Below are positions 8,940-16,538 of a stretch of DNA of 32,656 nucleotides, piece after piece. Below the pieces are notes generated by a model, which was not told the origin of the DNA, did no database searches, and saw nothing but the letters and a program-made list of their open reading frames with translations. The stretch is from Planctomycetota bacterium. Lineage in GTDB: Bacteria > Planctomycetota > J058. A program made the translations under genes and the position numbers. The stretch is from NCBI GenBank assembly GCA_003695705.1, contig RFHU01000247.1:1-32656 (forward strand), read 5' to 3'. How positions within the stretch are numbered: the stretch's first letter is position 1; the number at the start of each line of letters is the position of its first letter.

Positions 8940-9001
8940 GCTACGCCCTCCGGGCGGGGCAAGGTTGCGCGCCACGCCCGACGGCGGGGAAGGCGCCGAG
9001 C

Positions 9002-10564
9002 TCATTCCCGCACCAACCCCGTGCGCTGGACCACCAGCCTGCGCACTCGATTGGGGTCGATGTCGCCGCGCTCGAGGGCGGCCAAGAACCGCTCGAAGGG
9101 CGCCCGTCCGATGCGCAGGTTCCGCCGCCGCACCTCCTCCTCGGCGCGGCGAGCGCGCGTCTGGCTGCGCTCCTCCTCCCCCCCGGCCTCGGGCGGTGGG
9201 TCGAGGATGGAGTAGGCACGCTCGTCGTCGCTGAGCAGGATGACGAACGGTTCGGGATGCCGGGTGGGGTCGAGCTGGCCGAGGAAGTCGAAGTGAACGC
9301 GATCGGCCGACGCGACGACGACGAGCTCGTCCGGCAACGGAAGCCGCTCGGAGCGCAGAATGCCGGCGAAGCGGAGCTCGTCGATGACCCCGTAGAACGC
9401 GCGGTCGGGGTGAGGGTCGGAACAGATGAGCGGCGCCTCGTCGGCGATCAGGGCGCTGGGGACTCGAGCGAGGAATTCGCTCCGGGTGACCAGCCCGTCT
9501 CCGTTCCCTTCCCCGCCGCGGTCGGCGCCTGCCCGAAGGCGTTCGCCGAGCTCCCCTGCAGCGGCCAGCTCGGCCTCGTCGAGCACTTCGCGACCGGGGA
9601 GCTTCTGGCCGCCAACGATGACCTCGCTCGCTCCCGCGCCGTCGAGCTCCTCGAAGAGGCTCGTGTCGGGCCGATGGCACGGCAGGTAGGCGCGGGGAAT
9701 TCCGTTGACGAAGATGCGAACCGTGCGGCCGTCGAAGGAGAAAGCAAGGCGATACCACCGATCGGGACGGAGCGTCCCGGGGCGGGTGCGGGCGATGTAG
9801 GTGAAGTCGGGATCCTCGGGGCCGGTCACGGCGACCTCGACCTCGTACGCGGCGGTCACGCCGAGGGAGAAGGCCCGCCCCTTGCGGACGGCGTAGAAGA
9901 TCGGTGGGTCGCGGGGAGAGAAGTCCACGAGCCGCTCCGGCGTCTCGCGCGGGGGCTCTCCTCCGCGCGACCAGAGTTCTTCTTGTCTCTTGGTCGGTCG
10001 GGCGCGGCGAGGGCGCTCATGGAGTCGCTCCTCGAGGCGGCCGAGGTAGACCCAGCACTCGACGAAGACCCCCTCCCGCGGGTTCAGGACGGGGCGTTCC
10101 TCCGCGTGGGCCCAGGCCGCGCCCAACGGCCCCGTGGCCGCGAACAAGACGCCGAGGCCGTATCGACCGACCACCTGCTCGCCACCGTCCACGACCAGGG
10201 AATGTCCCCGGGCCCCCAGAGTCCGCCAAGGAGGTGGAGTGTCGTCGTCGGCGGTCCCCTTGAGCCGGGTCCCCTCGGAGAGGTCCAGCGCCTCCTTCGC
10301 CTCGAAGCGGAAGTGGGTAATGGCCGTCCGCTGCTGGGCGACGACGGCGTTCTCCCCCCGCTCGAATTCCACGACCGCGCCAAAGCGCTCCTCGCGGGAG
10401 GCGTTGCGTGCGCGGCGGAGGAGCGCCCGCAGGGCGCGCTGGTTGGCCTCGAGCGCGTTCCGGCTGCCCAAGCGCGAGAGGAGACCTGCCGAGAGCCCGA
10501 GGAGGACGGCGACGATGGCCAAGGCGACGAGGAGTTCGAGAAGGGTGAATCCGCGCGACCTCAC
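9002..10564 (-). CDS. gspH: GspH-like pseudopilin fused to LamG-like domain with EF-hand-like loop
   Basis: This 520-residue protein has the leader MRSRG and then FTLLELLVALAIVAVLLG, a canonical prepilin site with Gly-1 and Glu5. The stalk (LRALLRRARNASREERFGAVVEF) resembles GspH/FimT. Residues about 145-410 form a ConA/LamG-like sandwich (GVFVECWVYL, DRWYRLAFSFDGRTVRIFVNG, YGVIDELRFAGILRS). Inserted at residues 352-363 is EGNGDGLVTRSE, an EF-hand-type calcium loop with Glu at position 1. The C-terminal part is basic and helical. Ordinary GspH is about 170 residues, so most of the protein is extra. GTG 10564 lies 7 bases after the gspG-like stop and gives a normal 5-residue leader. An ATG at 10618 would add 18 residues and overlap the upstream gene. 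It could also be described generically as a GspH/FimT-type pseudopilin. Confidence 0.78.
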   Translation of the reverse strand: MRSRGFTLLELLVALAIVAVLLGLSAGLLSRLGSRNALEANQRALRALLRRARNASREERFGAVVEFERGENAVVAQQRTAITHFRFEAKEALDLSEGTRLKGTADDDTPPPWRTLGARGHSLVVDGGEQVVGRYGLGVLFAATGPLGAAWAHAEERPVLNPREGVFVECWVYLGRLEERLHERPRRARPTKRQEELWSRGGEPPRETPERLVDFSPRDPPIFYAVRKGRAFSLGVTAAYEVEVAVTGPEDPDFTYIARTRPGTLRPDRWYRLAFSFDGRTVRIFVNGIPRAYLPCHRPDTSLFEELDGAGASEVIVGGQKLPGREVLDEAELAAAGELGERLRAGADRGGEGNGDGLVTRSEFLARVPSALIADEAPLICSDPHPDRAFYGVIDELRFAGILRSERLPLPDELVVVASADRVHFDFLGQLDPTRHPEPFVILLSDDERAYSILDPPPEAGGEEERSQTRARRAEEEVRRRNLRIGRAPFERFLAALERGDIDPNRVRRLVVQRTGLVRE

Positions 10565-10571
10565 CGCCGCG

Positions 10572-11222
10572 TCACTCGCCCACGATGCGGATGTCGTCGT
10601 CCGTCCCCGCCAAGGCATCCGGACCTGCGGACCACAGCTGAAAAGTGGTCAGGCCTCGATACTGACCCGTCTTCCCGCTGGTGTCCGCTTCGACGCGCGC
10701 GGGCGCTCGCCCTTCGCCATCTTCGCGAGGAAGGGAGACGCTCGCGCCCTGTCCGTAGACCGCGTTGTGCAAGTAGGCCACGGGATTCCCCCAAGCGTCC
10801 ACGACCTCGAGGAGCTCGGCGTTGCGGATGATGGAACCCGTCGGATCCTCCCGCACGCCGACGATCCGATCGCCGTCGGTGTTGCCCAATTCGGCGTCGG
10901 CGAACTCGAAGTACGGGCCCGAGCGACGCGAGGTGGTCAGGCAGCGCGTCAAGCACTCGCTCCCTTCGTTGAGCCCGTTGGACTTCCCCAGGCCCGCCGC
11001 GCGGAAGCGGCTTGGGGGGTAGTCGCCGAAGTCGTTTTCGTATTGTTCGAGGGCCAAGGCAAGGCGCTGGAGAAGCGAGGTGGTGGAAGAGACCTGGGAG
11101 CGGCGGCGGACCGCGGAGATGGCAGGCACCGTAAGGCCGGCCAGCACGGCGATGATCCCGATGACCACGAGCAACTCGATGAGGGTGAAGGAGCGGCGCC
11201 CTCCCGCGCGAACGGCGTCCAC
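10572..11222 (-). CDS. gspG: GspG-like major pseudopilin
   Basis: This 216-residue prepilin has the leader MDAVRAGGRRS, then FTLIELLVVIGIIAVLAG with Glu5 and Ser at -1. After the stalk come LALALEQYENDFGDYPPS and the WGNP motif (DAWGNPVAYLHN). The end, WSAGPDALAGTDDDIRIVG (Ser198 to Asp210), corresponds to the calcium-binding loop of GspG that stabilises the pseudopilus fibre. This combination identifies GspG rather than a generic pilin. It is longer than typical GspG (about 140 residues) because of an insertion before the WGNP motif. The GTG start at 11222 directly follows the TAG of the TPR gene, with GGGGAGGG a few bases upstream. It lies in the operon ahead of the minor pseudopilins. Confidence 0.88.
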   Translation of the reverse strand: MDAVRAGGRRSFTLIELLVVIGIIAVLAGLTVPAISAVRRRSQVSSTTSLLQRLALALEQYENDFGDYPPSRFRAAGLGKSNGLNEGSECLTRCLTTSRRSGPYFEFADAELGNTDGDRIVGVREDPTGSIIRNAELLEVVDAWGNPVAYLHNAVYGQGASVSLPREDGEGRAPARVEADTSGKTGQYRGLTTFQLWSAGPDALAGTDDDIRIVGE

Positions 11223-13736
11223 CTAGAACCCTCCCCGGCGCGGGTCGCCGGACGGGGTCGGGGGACGGAGCACGTAGACACGCGCTCGCTCGATGAAAGC
11301 CCGCACCGCGTCGCCGAGCGCGAGGCCTTGCCCGTAGACGGCAAGGGTCGTGCGGCGGCGTCCGGAGGCGACGCCGGGCAACCGAGCGCGAGCGCGCACT
11401 TCGCCGTCGATCGCGAAGGCTACCTCGCCCTTGCGGGGGTCTTCGACGTCGATGGCCAGGGTGTGGGCGCCGGGGCCCGGCCAGGATCCCAGGTCGGCCG
11501 GGTTCGAAAAGCCTTGCTTGCCTCGCGCCGTGGCCATCTTCACGCGCCCGTCGGCGGGATCCACGAAGAGGACCGCCGTCGCAGCGCCGTTGTGGAGGCG
11601 AACCCCGACCCGGCCGACGTTCCCGCCGTCGAGGGCGAGGCGCACCTCGAACTTCACCACCCGCTCGCCCTGGACATCGCGGGAAACCAGAGTCTTTCCA
11701 CCGGGCTCGTTCTTCTGGTCCCCCCAAAGCCGCAGCTTGCCGTTGCGGAGGGAGACGTCGATCCCGAAGGGAGCCTCCACCCGCCAACCGTTCAAGAGCT
11801 CTCCGTCGGAGCGGTCGAAGCGGTCCTCCCACACGCGCCGGGTCCGCGCCTCCTCGAGGTTGCGCAGCCCTCGGCGCGCCCAAGAGTCGTCGGCGTCGAG
11901 GCGCAGGAGCTGCTCGAAGAGCGCGCGGGCGCGCGGTCGGTCGTCGCGGACGTAGGCGCAGTAGGCCAAACCGCGCAGCACGTCGGGTTCCCCGGGAGCA
12001 GCAGCGCGCGCGCGTTCGAGGAGCTCCTGCGCCTCGGAGAGGCGCTCTTGCCGCAGGTAGACCCGCGCCAAGGCCGTCAGCTCGTCGGGAGCGGGGGCGG
12101 TGGAGGAGCGGCAGAGGAGCTCGAGCAGGCGAGCCTCTTCTTCGCCGTCGTCTCGAGCGCGGGCTAGATCGACCAAGGCACGCACCGCGAGCAGGAAGGA
12201 GTAGCCGCGACGAAGCGCGAGCGCCAGCGCACGCTCCGCGCCTTCGGCGTCGCCGCGCTTCGCTAGGGCGAAGGAGCGGCAGTAGGCGGCCTCGGCGGCG
12301 CTGGGGCCAAGGAGGCGCTCCGCCTCGGCGTAGCGCTGCGCGGCCGCTTCGACGTCGCCCCCAAGTTCCGCGATGGCGCCCTTGGCCAGCCGAGCAGGGC
12401 CGTAGCCGGGAGGCGGAGCGTCGGCAGCCTCCGCGAGGGGGAGCGCCTGCGCGGCGCGTCCGGCGGCGATGTGGACCCAGGCCAGAGCAACCTGGACCCG
12501 ACGGAGGAGATCGGGGACCTTGGCCGCGGCTTCCTGGGCCGCCGTGAGGTCGGCCTGCGCCGGGGCGTCGTGTCGAGCCAGGTAGTGCAGGCGCCCCCGG
12601 AGGAGCAGGAGCTCCGGATCCCGCGGAAAGACGGCCAGCGTCTGGGTGACCGCGTCGATGGCTGCCGCGCGACGGCCGGCAGCGGCCAGGAGCGGTGCCT
12701 GCGCTAGGGTAGCCTCACGGTCTTGCGGCCAAATCCGCAACAGCTCGCCGTAGGCTTCCCGCGCGCCGTCCGGATCCTCCGCTTCGTCCAGAGCCCGACC
12801 GAGCGCCGCGAGGAGATCGCGGTAGGTCCGGCGTTCGTGCTCGTCCAAGTTGGGGAGCGCCTGGGCGGAGCCATCCCGGGGCTCGGCCGGGACGCCCCCG
12901 CCGCGCCCGTCCTCCGCCGCCTCGGCTCCCCCAGCGCCGCCCCGCCGCGGGGGAAGGGGAGCGCCGCCGCGACCGAGACGGCGCGGAGGCCGCGCAACCG
13001 TCCCTCCGGACTGCTCCGCGTCGCCCTCCGTGCCCTCGGACCCGCCGTCCGCCGGGGCTTCGGTCGCTCCTCCACCGTCCTCGGGGAGCCCCGCCCGCTG
13101 GCGCAGCACGTCGCGCGCCTTCTGGAGCAGCGGGACCGCGGCACGAGGAAGGCCGAGCGCGAGAAGCACGCGGGCGTGCGCGATGGCGATCCGCGGGGCA
13201 AAGGACTCGGCGGCGTCGCTCTGGGCGAGGATCGCTTCGTAGAGCGGTTGCTGCTCGGGAGCTGCCAGCTCACCGGCGAGTTGCTCGAGCAATTCCACCC
13301 GACGCACTCGGTGCTCCAAACGGCGCTTGGCGTCGCCCTCGGCGGCGATGGCTGCCGAGATCTCACCCAGAGCGAGGCGCGTGAGGCCGAGGCCATGCCC
13401 CCATTCGGCGAGCCGCCGATGATCCTCGGCGCTCCCCCCGGCGGCGATGCGCTTGGCGCGGGCTTTGAATGCCTTCTCCGGAGTCTCCCGCGGGAGGATG
13501 CGCAAGACGTCGGAGCGCGGGATCTCCAGCTCGATGCCGCTCTCGAGGCGCATGCGCAGCTTCGCGCTCCCCGGCTCGCTCCCCGAGAGGATCGTGCCGC
13601 GGAGGGGACGGGCGCGGTCGCGGACGGTCACTTCGTCGAGGAGTCGGTAGTCCGCATCGACGGGCTCTTGCGCGGGCGCAACGCTCCCTGCGCAGAAGAG
13701 CAGGCCGAGGGCCAGGACCCTGGCGCGCAGGCTCAT
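11223..13736 (-). CDS. Secreted TPR protein with C-terminal ConA-like domain
   Basis: This 837-residue protein begins with a Sec signal peptide (SLRARVLALGLLFCAGSVAPAQ, cleavage likely after APA near residue 22). Residues about 25-95 form a small beta domain ending IELEIPRSDVLRILPRETPE, a type I associate with Planctomycetota. About residues 95-630 are helical repeats with TPR character (AREAYGELLRIWPQDREA, EAQELLERARAAAPGEPDVL), interrupted by a Gly/Pro/Arg-rich linker. Residues about 632-830 form a ConA-like beta sandwich (ELLNGWRVEAPFG, NGKLRLWGDQK, VKFEVRLALDGGNVGRVGVRL). The start is ATG 13736, overlapping the previous stop as ATGA. It may act as a periplasmic scaffold or pilotin-like assembly factor for the pseudopilus. 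That role is inferred from its position in the operon only. Confidence 0.75.
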   Translation of the reverse strand: MSLRARVLALGLLFCAGSVAPAQEPVDADYRLLDEVTVRDRARPLRGTILSGSEPGSAKLRMRLESGIELEIPRSDVLRILPRETPEKAFKARAKRIAAGGSAEDHRRLAEWGHGLGLTRLALGEISAAIAAEGDAKRRLEHRVRRVELLEQLAGELAAPEQQPLYEAILAQSDAAESFAPRIAIAHARVLLALGLPRAAVPLLQKARDVLRQRAGLPEDGGGATEAPADGGSEGTEGDAEQSGGTVARPPRRLGRGGAPLPPRRGGAGGAEAAEDGRGGGVPAEPRDGSAQALPNLDEHERRTYRDLLAALGRALDEAEDPDGAREAYGELLRIWPQDREATLAQAPLLAAAGRRAAAIDAVTQTLAVFPRDPELLLLRGRLHYLARHDAPAQADLTAAQEAAAKVPDLLRRVQVALAWVHIAAGRAAQALPLAEAADAPPPGYGPARLAKGAIAELGGDVEAAAQRYAEAERLLGPSAAEAAYCRSFALAKRGDAEGAERALALALRRGYSFLLAVRALVDLARARDDGEEEARLLELLCRSSTAPAPDELTALARVYLRQERLSEAQELLERARAAAPGEPDVLRGLAYCAYVRDDRPRARALFEQLLRLDADDSWARRGLRNLEEARTRRVWEDRFDRSDGELLNGWRVEAPFGIDVSLRNGKLRLWGDQKNEPGGKTLVSRDVQGERVVKFEVRLALDGGNVGRVGVRLHNGAATAVLFVDPADGRVKMATARGKQGFSNPADLGSWPGPGAHTLAIDVEDPRKGEVAFAIDGEVRARARLPGVASGRRRTTLAVYGQGLALGDAVRAFIERARVYVLRPPTPSGDPRRGGF

Positions 13737-14089
13737 CGCGGGCCTCCCCAGGTCGCGTCGACGAGGACGCGGTCCGCGGGCTGACGCGGCAGCGACCGGA
13801 CGCCGCCCGGAAGGGCGCGAGGCCAAGTCCGGGCGGGAGGAACGGCGAGCAGCGCCGGCGCAGCCTCGGACCATGGATCCTTGGCCTGGAAAGGGTCCCT
13901 GCCCGAGAAGCGGAGCTCTGGAGCCAGGCGCGGCCGCAGCGCTCCCGGACTGCGGCGGTAGGACCCGGCGGGCTCCTCGGGCGGGACCACCGGGGCCTCG
14001 GTCGCCGCGGGGAGGCGCGCGCTGGCCAGCACGAGACCGCAGAGGAGGAGCGCGATCCCGAAGAGCACTTTCTCCTTGGTCAGTCGCAT
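13733..14089 (-). CDS. Short GspC/PilP-like inner-membrane protein
   Basis: This 118-residue protein has one N-terminal membrane segment (EKVLFGIALLLCGLVLASARL) followed by a Pro-rich periplasmic region. It carries LRFSGRDPFQAKDPW, resembling the RDPF motif of PilP and of the homology region of GspC. Its place right after the GspM/PilO-like gene matches the L-M-C (N-O-P) order of alignment subcomplexes. It would link the inner-membrane platform to the secretin. The chain is too short to hold a PDZ domain, and the rest of the homology region is hard to see, so the assignment rests on motif and synteny. ATG 14089 is 4 bases after the preceding stop, and the end overlaps the next gene (ATGA). 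Confidence 0.55.
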   Translation of the reverse strand: MRLTKEKVLFGIALLLCGLVLASARLPAATEAPVVPPEEPAGSYRRSPGALRPRLAPELRFSGRDPFQAKDPWSEAAPALLAVPPARTWPRALPGGVRSLPRQPADRVLVDATWGGPR

Positions 14090-14093
14090 CGCG

Positions 14094-14930
14094 TCACCGA
14101 TCCCGTCCAAAGCGCCGAGGCCCGCGCGGCCTCCGCGAAGGGCGGTCCGGCCGCGCGGCGGCGGCCGGCGCGCGGTCCACAATGGTCAGGGCACGCAGCT
14201 CGAGCTCGACGGTCAACCGTGCGTCGTGCTTCTCCGACTCGCGGGCGAGCCGGGCCGAGACGAGCTCGAGAAAGCGCCCCTCGCGCTGGAACTCGGCCAA
14301 GAACTCGCTCAGCAGACGCACGTCCCCCACGAAGCCAAGCTTGATGGGCAACAGGCGCAGGAAGCGGTCGTCGCCCCTGCGAGCCTCGTAGCTCGCCTCG
14401 TCCGGCTCGACGTAGGTGATCTCCCGGACCCCCAAGGCGAGGGCCCTCGTCACGACCGTGCGCACGAGTTCGGCCTTGGCAAGGGCCGCGGGCACGGCGT
14501 CCTCCTCGACTTCCTCGGCCAAGCCCAGCTCGTTCGCCTTGCGGGGGCAGACGGCGTTCACCCGATCCGCCGCGCGTTGCACCTCGCCCACGGTCCGGCT
14601 GAGGGCGGTCGCGTAGAACAGGGTGGGCGAACTCTCCCCGGCTGGGAGCGTGTAGGCCGGGTCGGTCTTCCACCGCAGTGCGGACAGCACGGAGGGCTCG
14701 ATGGTCTCGGCCAGGGTTTCCGCCCGCCCCTTCTCGCGCCCTTCCGCCCCGCGAAGGGCCTCGATCTTGTCCCGAAGGGCGAGCTCCTTGCTGGCGTTCG
14801 CCTTGGCCAGCCGCGCCGCTTCGTCGGCAAGGGAATTGCGGGCCAGGGCCAAGACCAGGAAGGCAAGGGCTCCCCCGCCAACCTGCAGGATGAACCGCTT
14901 GTGCGTCTGCCAAATGGCTTCCAGGTCCAC
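14094..14930 (-). CDS. GspM/PilO-like inner-membrane platform protein
   Basis: This 278-residue bitopic protein has a short cytoplasmic start (MDLEAIWQTHKRF), one membrane helix (about 15-33) and a coiled-coil-prone Ala/Lys/Glu-rich segment. A periplasmic alpha/beta region follows, containing LPIKLGFVGDVRLLSEFLAE and VSARLARESEKHDARLTVEL, which resembles the ferredoxin-like fold of PilO/GspM. The basic C-terminus is disordered. The GTG start at 14930 has GGGAG about 7 bases upstream and lies 47 bases after the GspL-like gene. By position and topology it would pair with GspL to anchor the assembly ATPase. Sequence similarity in this family is weak, so the name depends on topology and neighbours. 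Confidence 0.65.
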   Translation of the reverse strand: MDLEAIWQTHKRFILQVGGGALAFLVLALARNSLADEAARLAKANASKELALRDKIEALRGAEGREKGRAETLAETIEPSVLSALRWKTDPAYTLPAGESSPTLFYATALSRTVGEVQRAADRVNAVCPRKANELGLAEEVEEDAVPAALAKAELVRTVVTRALALGVREITYVEPDEASYEARRGDDRFLRLLPIKLGFVGDVRLLSEFLAEFQREGRFLELVSARLARESEKHDARLTVELELRALTIVDRAPAAAARPDRPSRRPRGPRRFGRDR

Positions 14931-14977
14931 GGGTCAGCTCCCGTTCGAGGCCCTCGGCGAAGGCTCGTCGGTCTGGG

Positions 14978-16480
14978 TCACGAGTCTCCTCCTGCGGGGC
15001 CCTGGTCGCTCCGGGGCTCCACCCGCAGGCGGAAGCGGTGGGCCGTGCCCTCTTCGCCCTGGGGGACCAACTCCACGCGCGCGACGTCGGGGTCCGCCTC
15101 CAAGGCGGCCTGTAGGCTTCGCATGGCCTGGACCGCTCGTCCCTGGGCGTCGTCGGCAAGGCCGCTGAACTCGAAGGAAAAAGCCCCCCGCTCCTCGCCT
15201 CGCGCCAGGGTGGCCTCGCTCAGGGAGATCTCCGCGGGAGTGACCTTGCCGAGCAGGGCGAGGAGGGAGTTCAACGCCACTCCCGGGCGGGCGCGGTCGG
15301 CGAGCGCGCGCAGGTCCGCTTCGCGCGCGTCGTTTCCGGCGCGACGCTTCTCGTGCGCAGCCAGCCGCGCGCCGAGCTCCGTGTTGGCCCGCGCCAGGGC
15401 CTCGGCCCGCTGTCGCTCGCCGCGTAGCTCCCAGTACGCCAGGCCCAGCGAGGCGAGCAAGGCCACCCCGAGAACCACCGCCGAGGCCTGGAGCCACACC
15501 GTCCGGTGCCGGTATTCGAGGGCGCGCTTGACGGCCCGAGGAAGGAGGTTGAGCGGAGTCGCCTCGGGCAGGACGGCGCCCATGGCGAGGCCAACGGCGG
15601 TGGCGGCTTCAGGTCCGTGGGCATCGGCGGTTTCCCGAGACTCCGGATCGCAGGGGCTGCGGTCGAGATCGGCCAGGGGGTCGAAAACGGTGCACTCCAC
15701 CGAAAGCTCAGCGCCGATCGCCTCGCTCAACCCCGCGTTGCGTGCCGCGCTGCCTGCCAGCCAGACGTGCTCTACGGCCAGGTTCCGTCGCTTGAGCTGG
15801 CCGCGGGCGTAGTCGAGCGAGGCCTTGACCACTTGAGCGACCTGCCCGGAGCCGCGCGAAGCGCCCAGGGCGACGCTGCGCGCGAACAGCAACTCGCCCT
15901 CCTCCACCAGGGCCACCTCGGTGGAGTCCTGGCTCACGTCGAGCACGAGGGCGACGCCGACCGAGGAGGCTTCGCCGAGGAAGCGATGGCAATCGGCCGT
16001 TGCCACGGGCTGGGGTACGGCGCCCCCGACTTCGACGCCAACCGCCGCGAACCCGTCCACGACCTCCTGGACGCGGGCGTCCTTTGCCAGGGCGACCAGG
16101 ACCAGGGAGCCTTCCGGACCGGAGCGGAGCACGTAATGGTCGGCGGAGAGGGGTTCCCCCGTGCGCTCGGCCACGTCGGCGATCTCCATCTCCATGAGGA
16201 GCTTGAGCCGCCAGTCGGGCATGGGCGGAAGATGGGAGTAGCGAACGATGGCGTCGCGCCCCGAAACACCGAGGCGGACCTCCCGCAAGCGCAGGCCTTC
16301 TCGAGCGAGGCGCGCGCAGAGGGCCTGCGCAAGCCGCTGGGCCGATGGGTCCTGTCCCGCGCCAAGGGCCTCGAGGGGAAGGTGCCGATAGAAGGAAAGC
16401 GCGAGGGAGCCGCCCCGACGCTGCAGGGCGGCCACGGTCACCGCGTCGGATCCGAGGACGATGCCGACGCCCGTCTTCAC
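14978..16480 (-). CDS. gspL: GspL-like protein (PilM-PilN fusion)
   Basis: This 500-residue protein has an actin-like PilM half (residues about 1-310), starting KTGVGIVLGSDAVTVAAL and including VALVLDVSQDSTEVALVEEG and VWLAGSAARNAGL, which match the nucleotide-binding segments of the actin-like fold. LNLLPRAVKRALEYRHRTVW then precedes one membrane helix (about 327-352), a coiled coil (about 353-390) and a small periplasmic PilN-type domain. This is the GspL layout. The family binds the secretion ATPase GspE at the cytoplasmic face and GspM in the periplasm. GTG 16480 is preceded by GGGAGGGAG with a 3-4 base spacer, which decides the start. No partner ATPase gene is present in the window. Confidence 0.85.
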   Translation of the reverse strand: MKTGVGIVLGSDAVTVAALQRRGGSLALSFYRHLPLEALGAGQDPSAQRLAQALCARLAREGLRLREVRLGVSGRDAIVRYSHLPPMPDWRLKLLMEMEIADVAERTGEPLSADHYVLRSGPEGSLVLVALAKDARVQEVVDGFAAVGVEVGGAVPQPVATADCHRFLGEASSVGVALVLDVSQDSTEVALVEEGELLFARSVALGASRGSGQVAQVVKASLDYARGQLKRRNLAVEHVWLAGSAARNAGLSEAIGAELSVECTVFDPLADLDRSPCDPESRETADAHGPEAATAVGLAMGAVLPEATPLNLLPRAVKRALEYRHRTVWLQASAVVLGVALLASLGLAYWELRGERQRAEALARANTELGARLAAHEKRRAGNDAREADLRALADRARPGVALNSLLALLGKVTPAEISLSEATLARGEERGAFSFEFSGLADDAQGRAVQAMRSLQAALEADPDVARVELVPQGEEGTAHRFRLRVEPRSDQGPAGGDS

Positions 16481-16538
16481 GGCCTCCCTCCCGGCGAAGG
16501 CGAAAGGGCGGCGGGGCACACGGACCGGGGGGCGTGGT

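Noticed and set aside
8900-10831. Plus-strand frame opposite gspH and gspG
   Set aside because: The minus strand has the prepilin signals and LamG motifs; the plus-strand frame has no start signal or domain.
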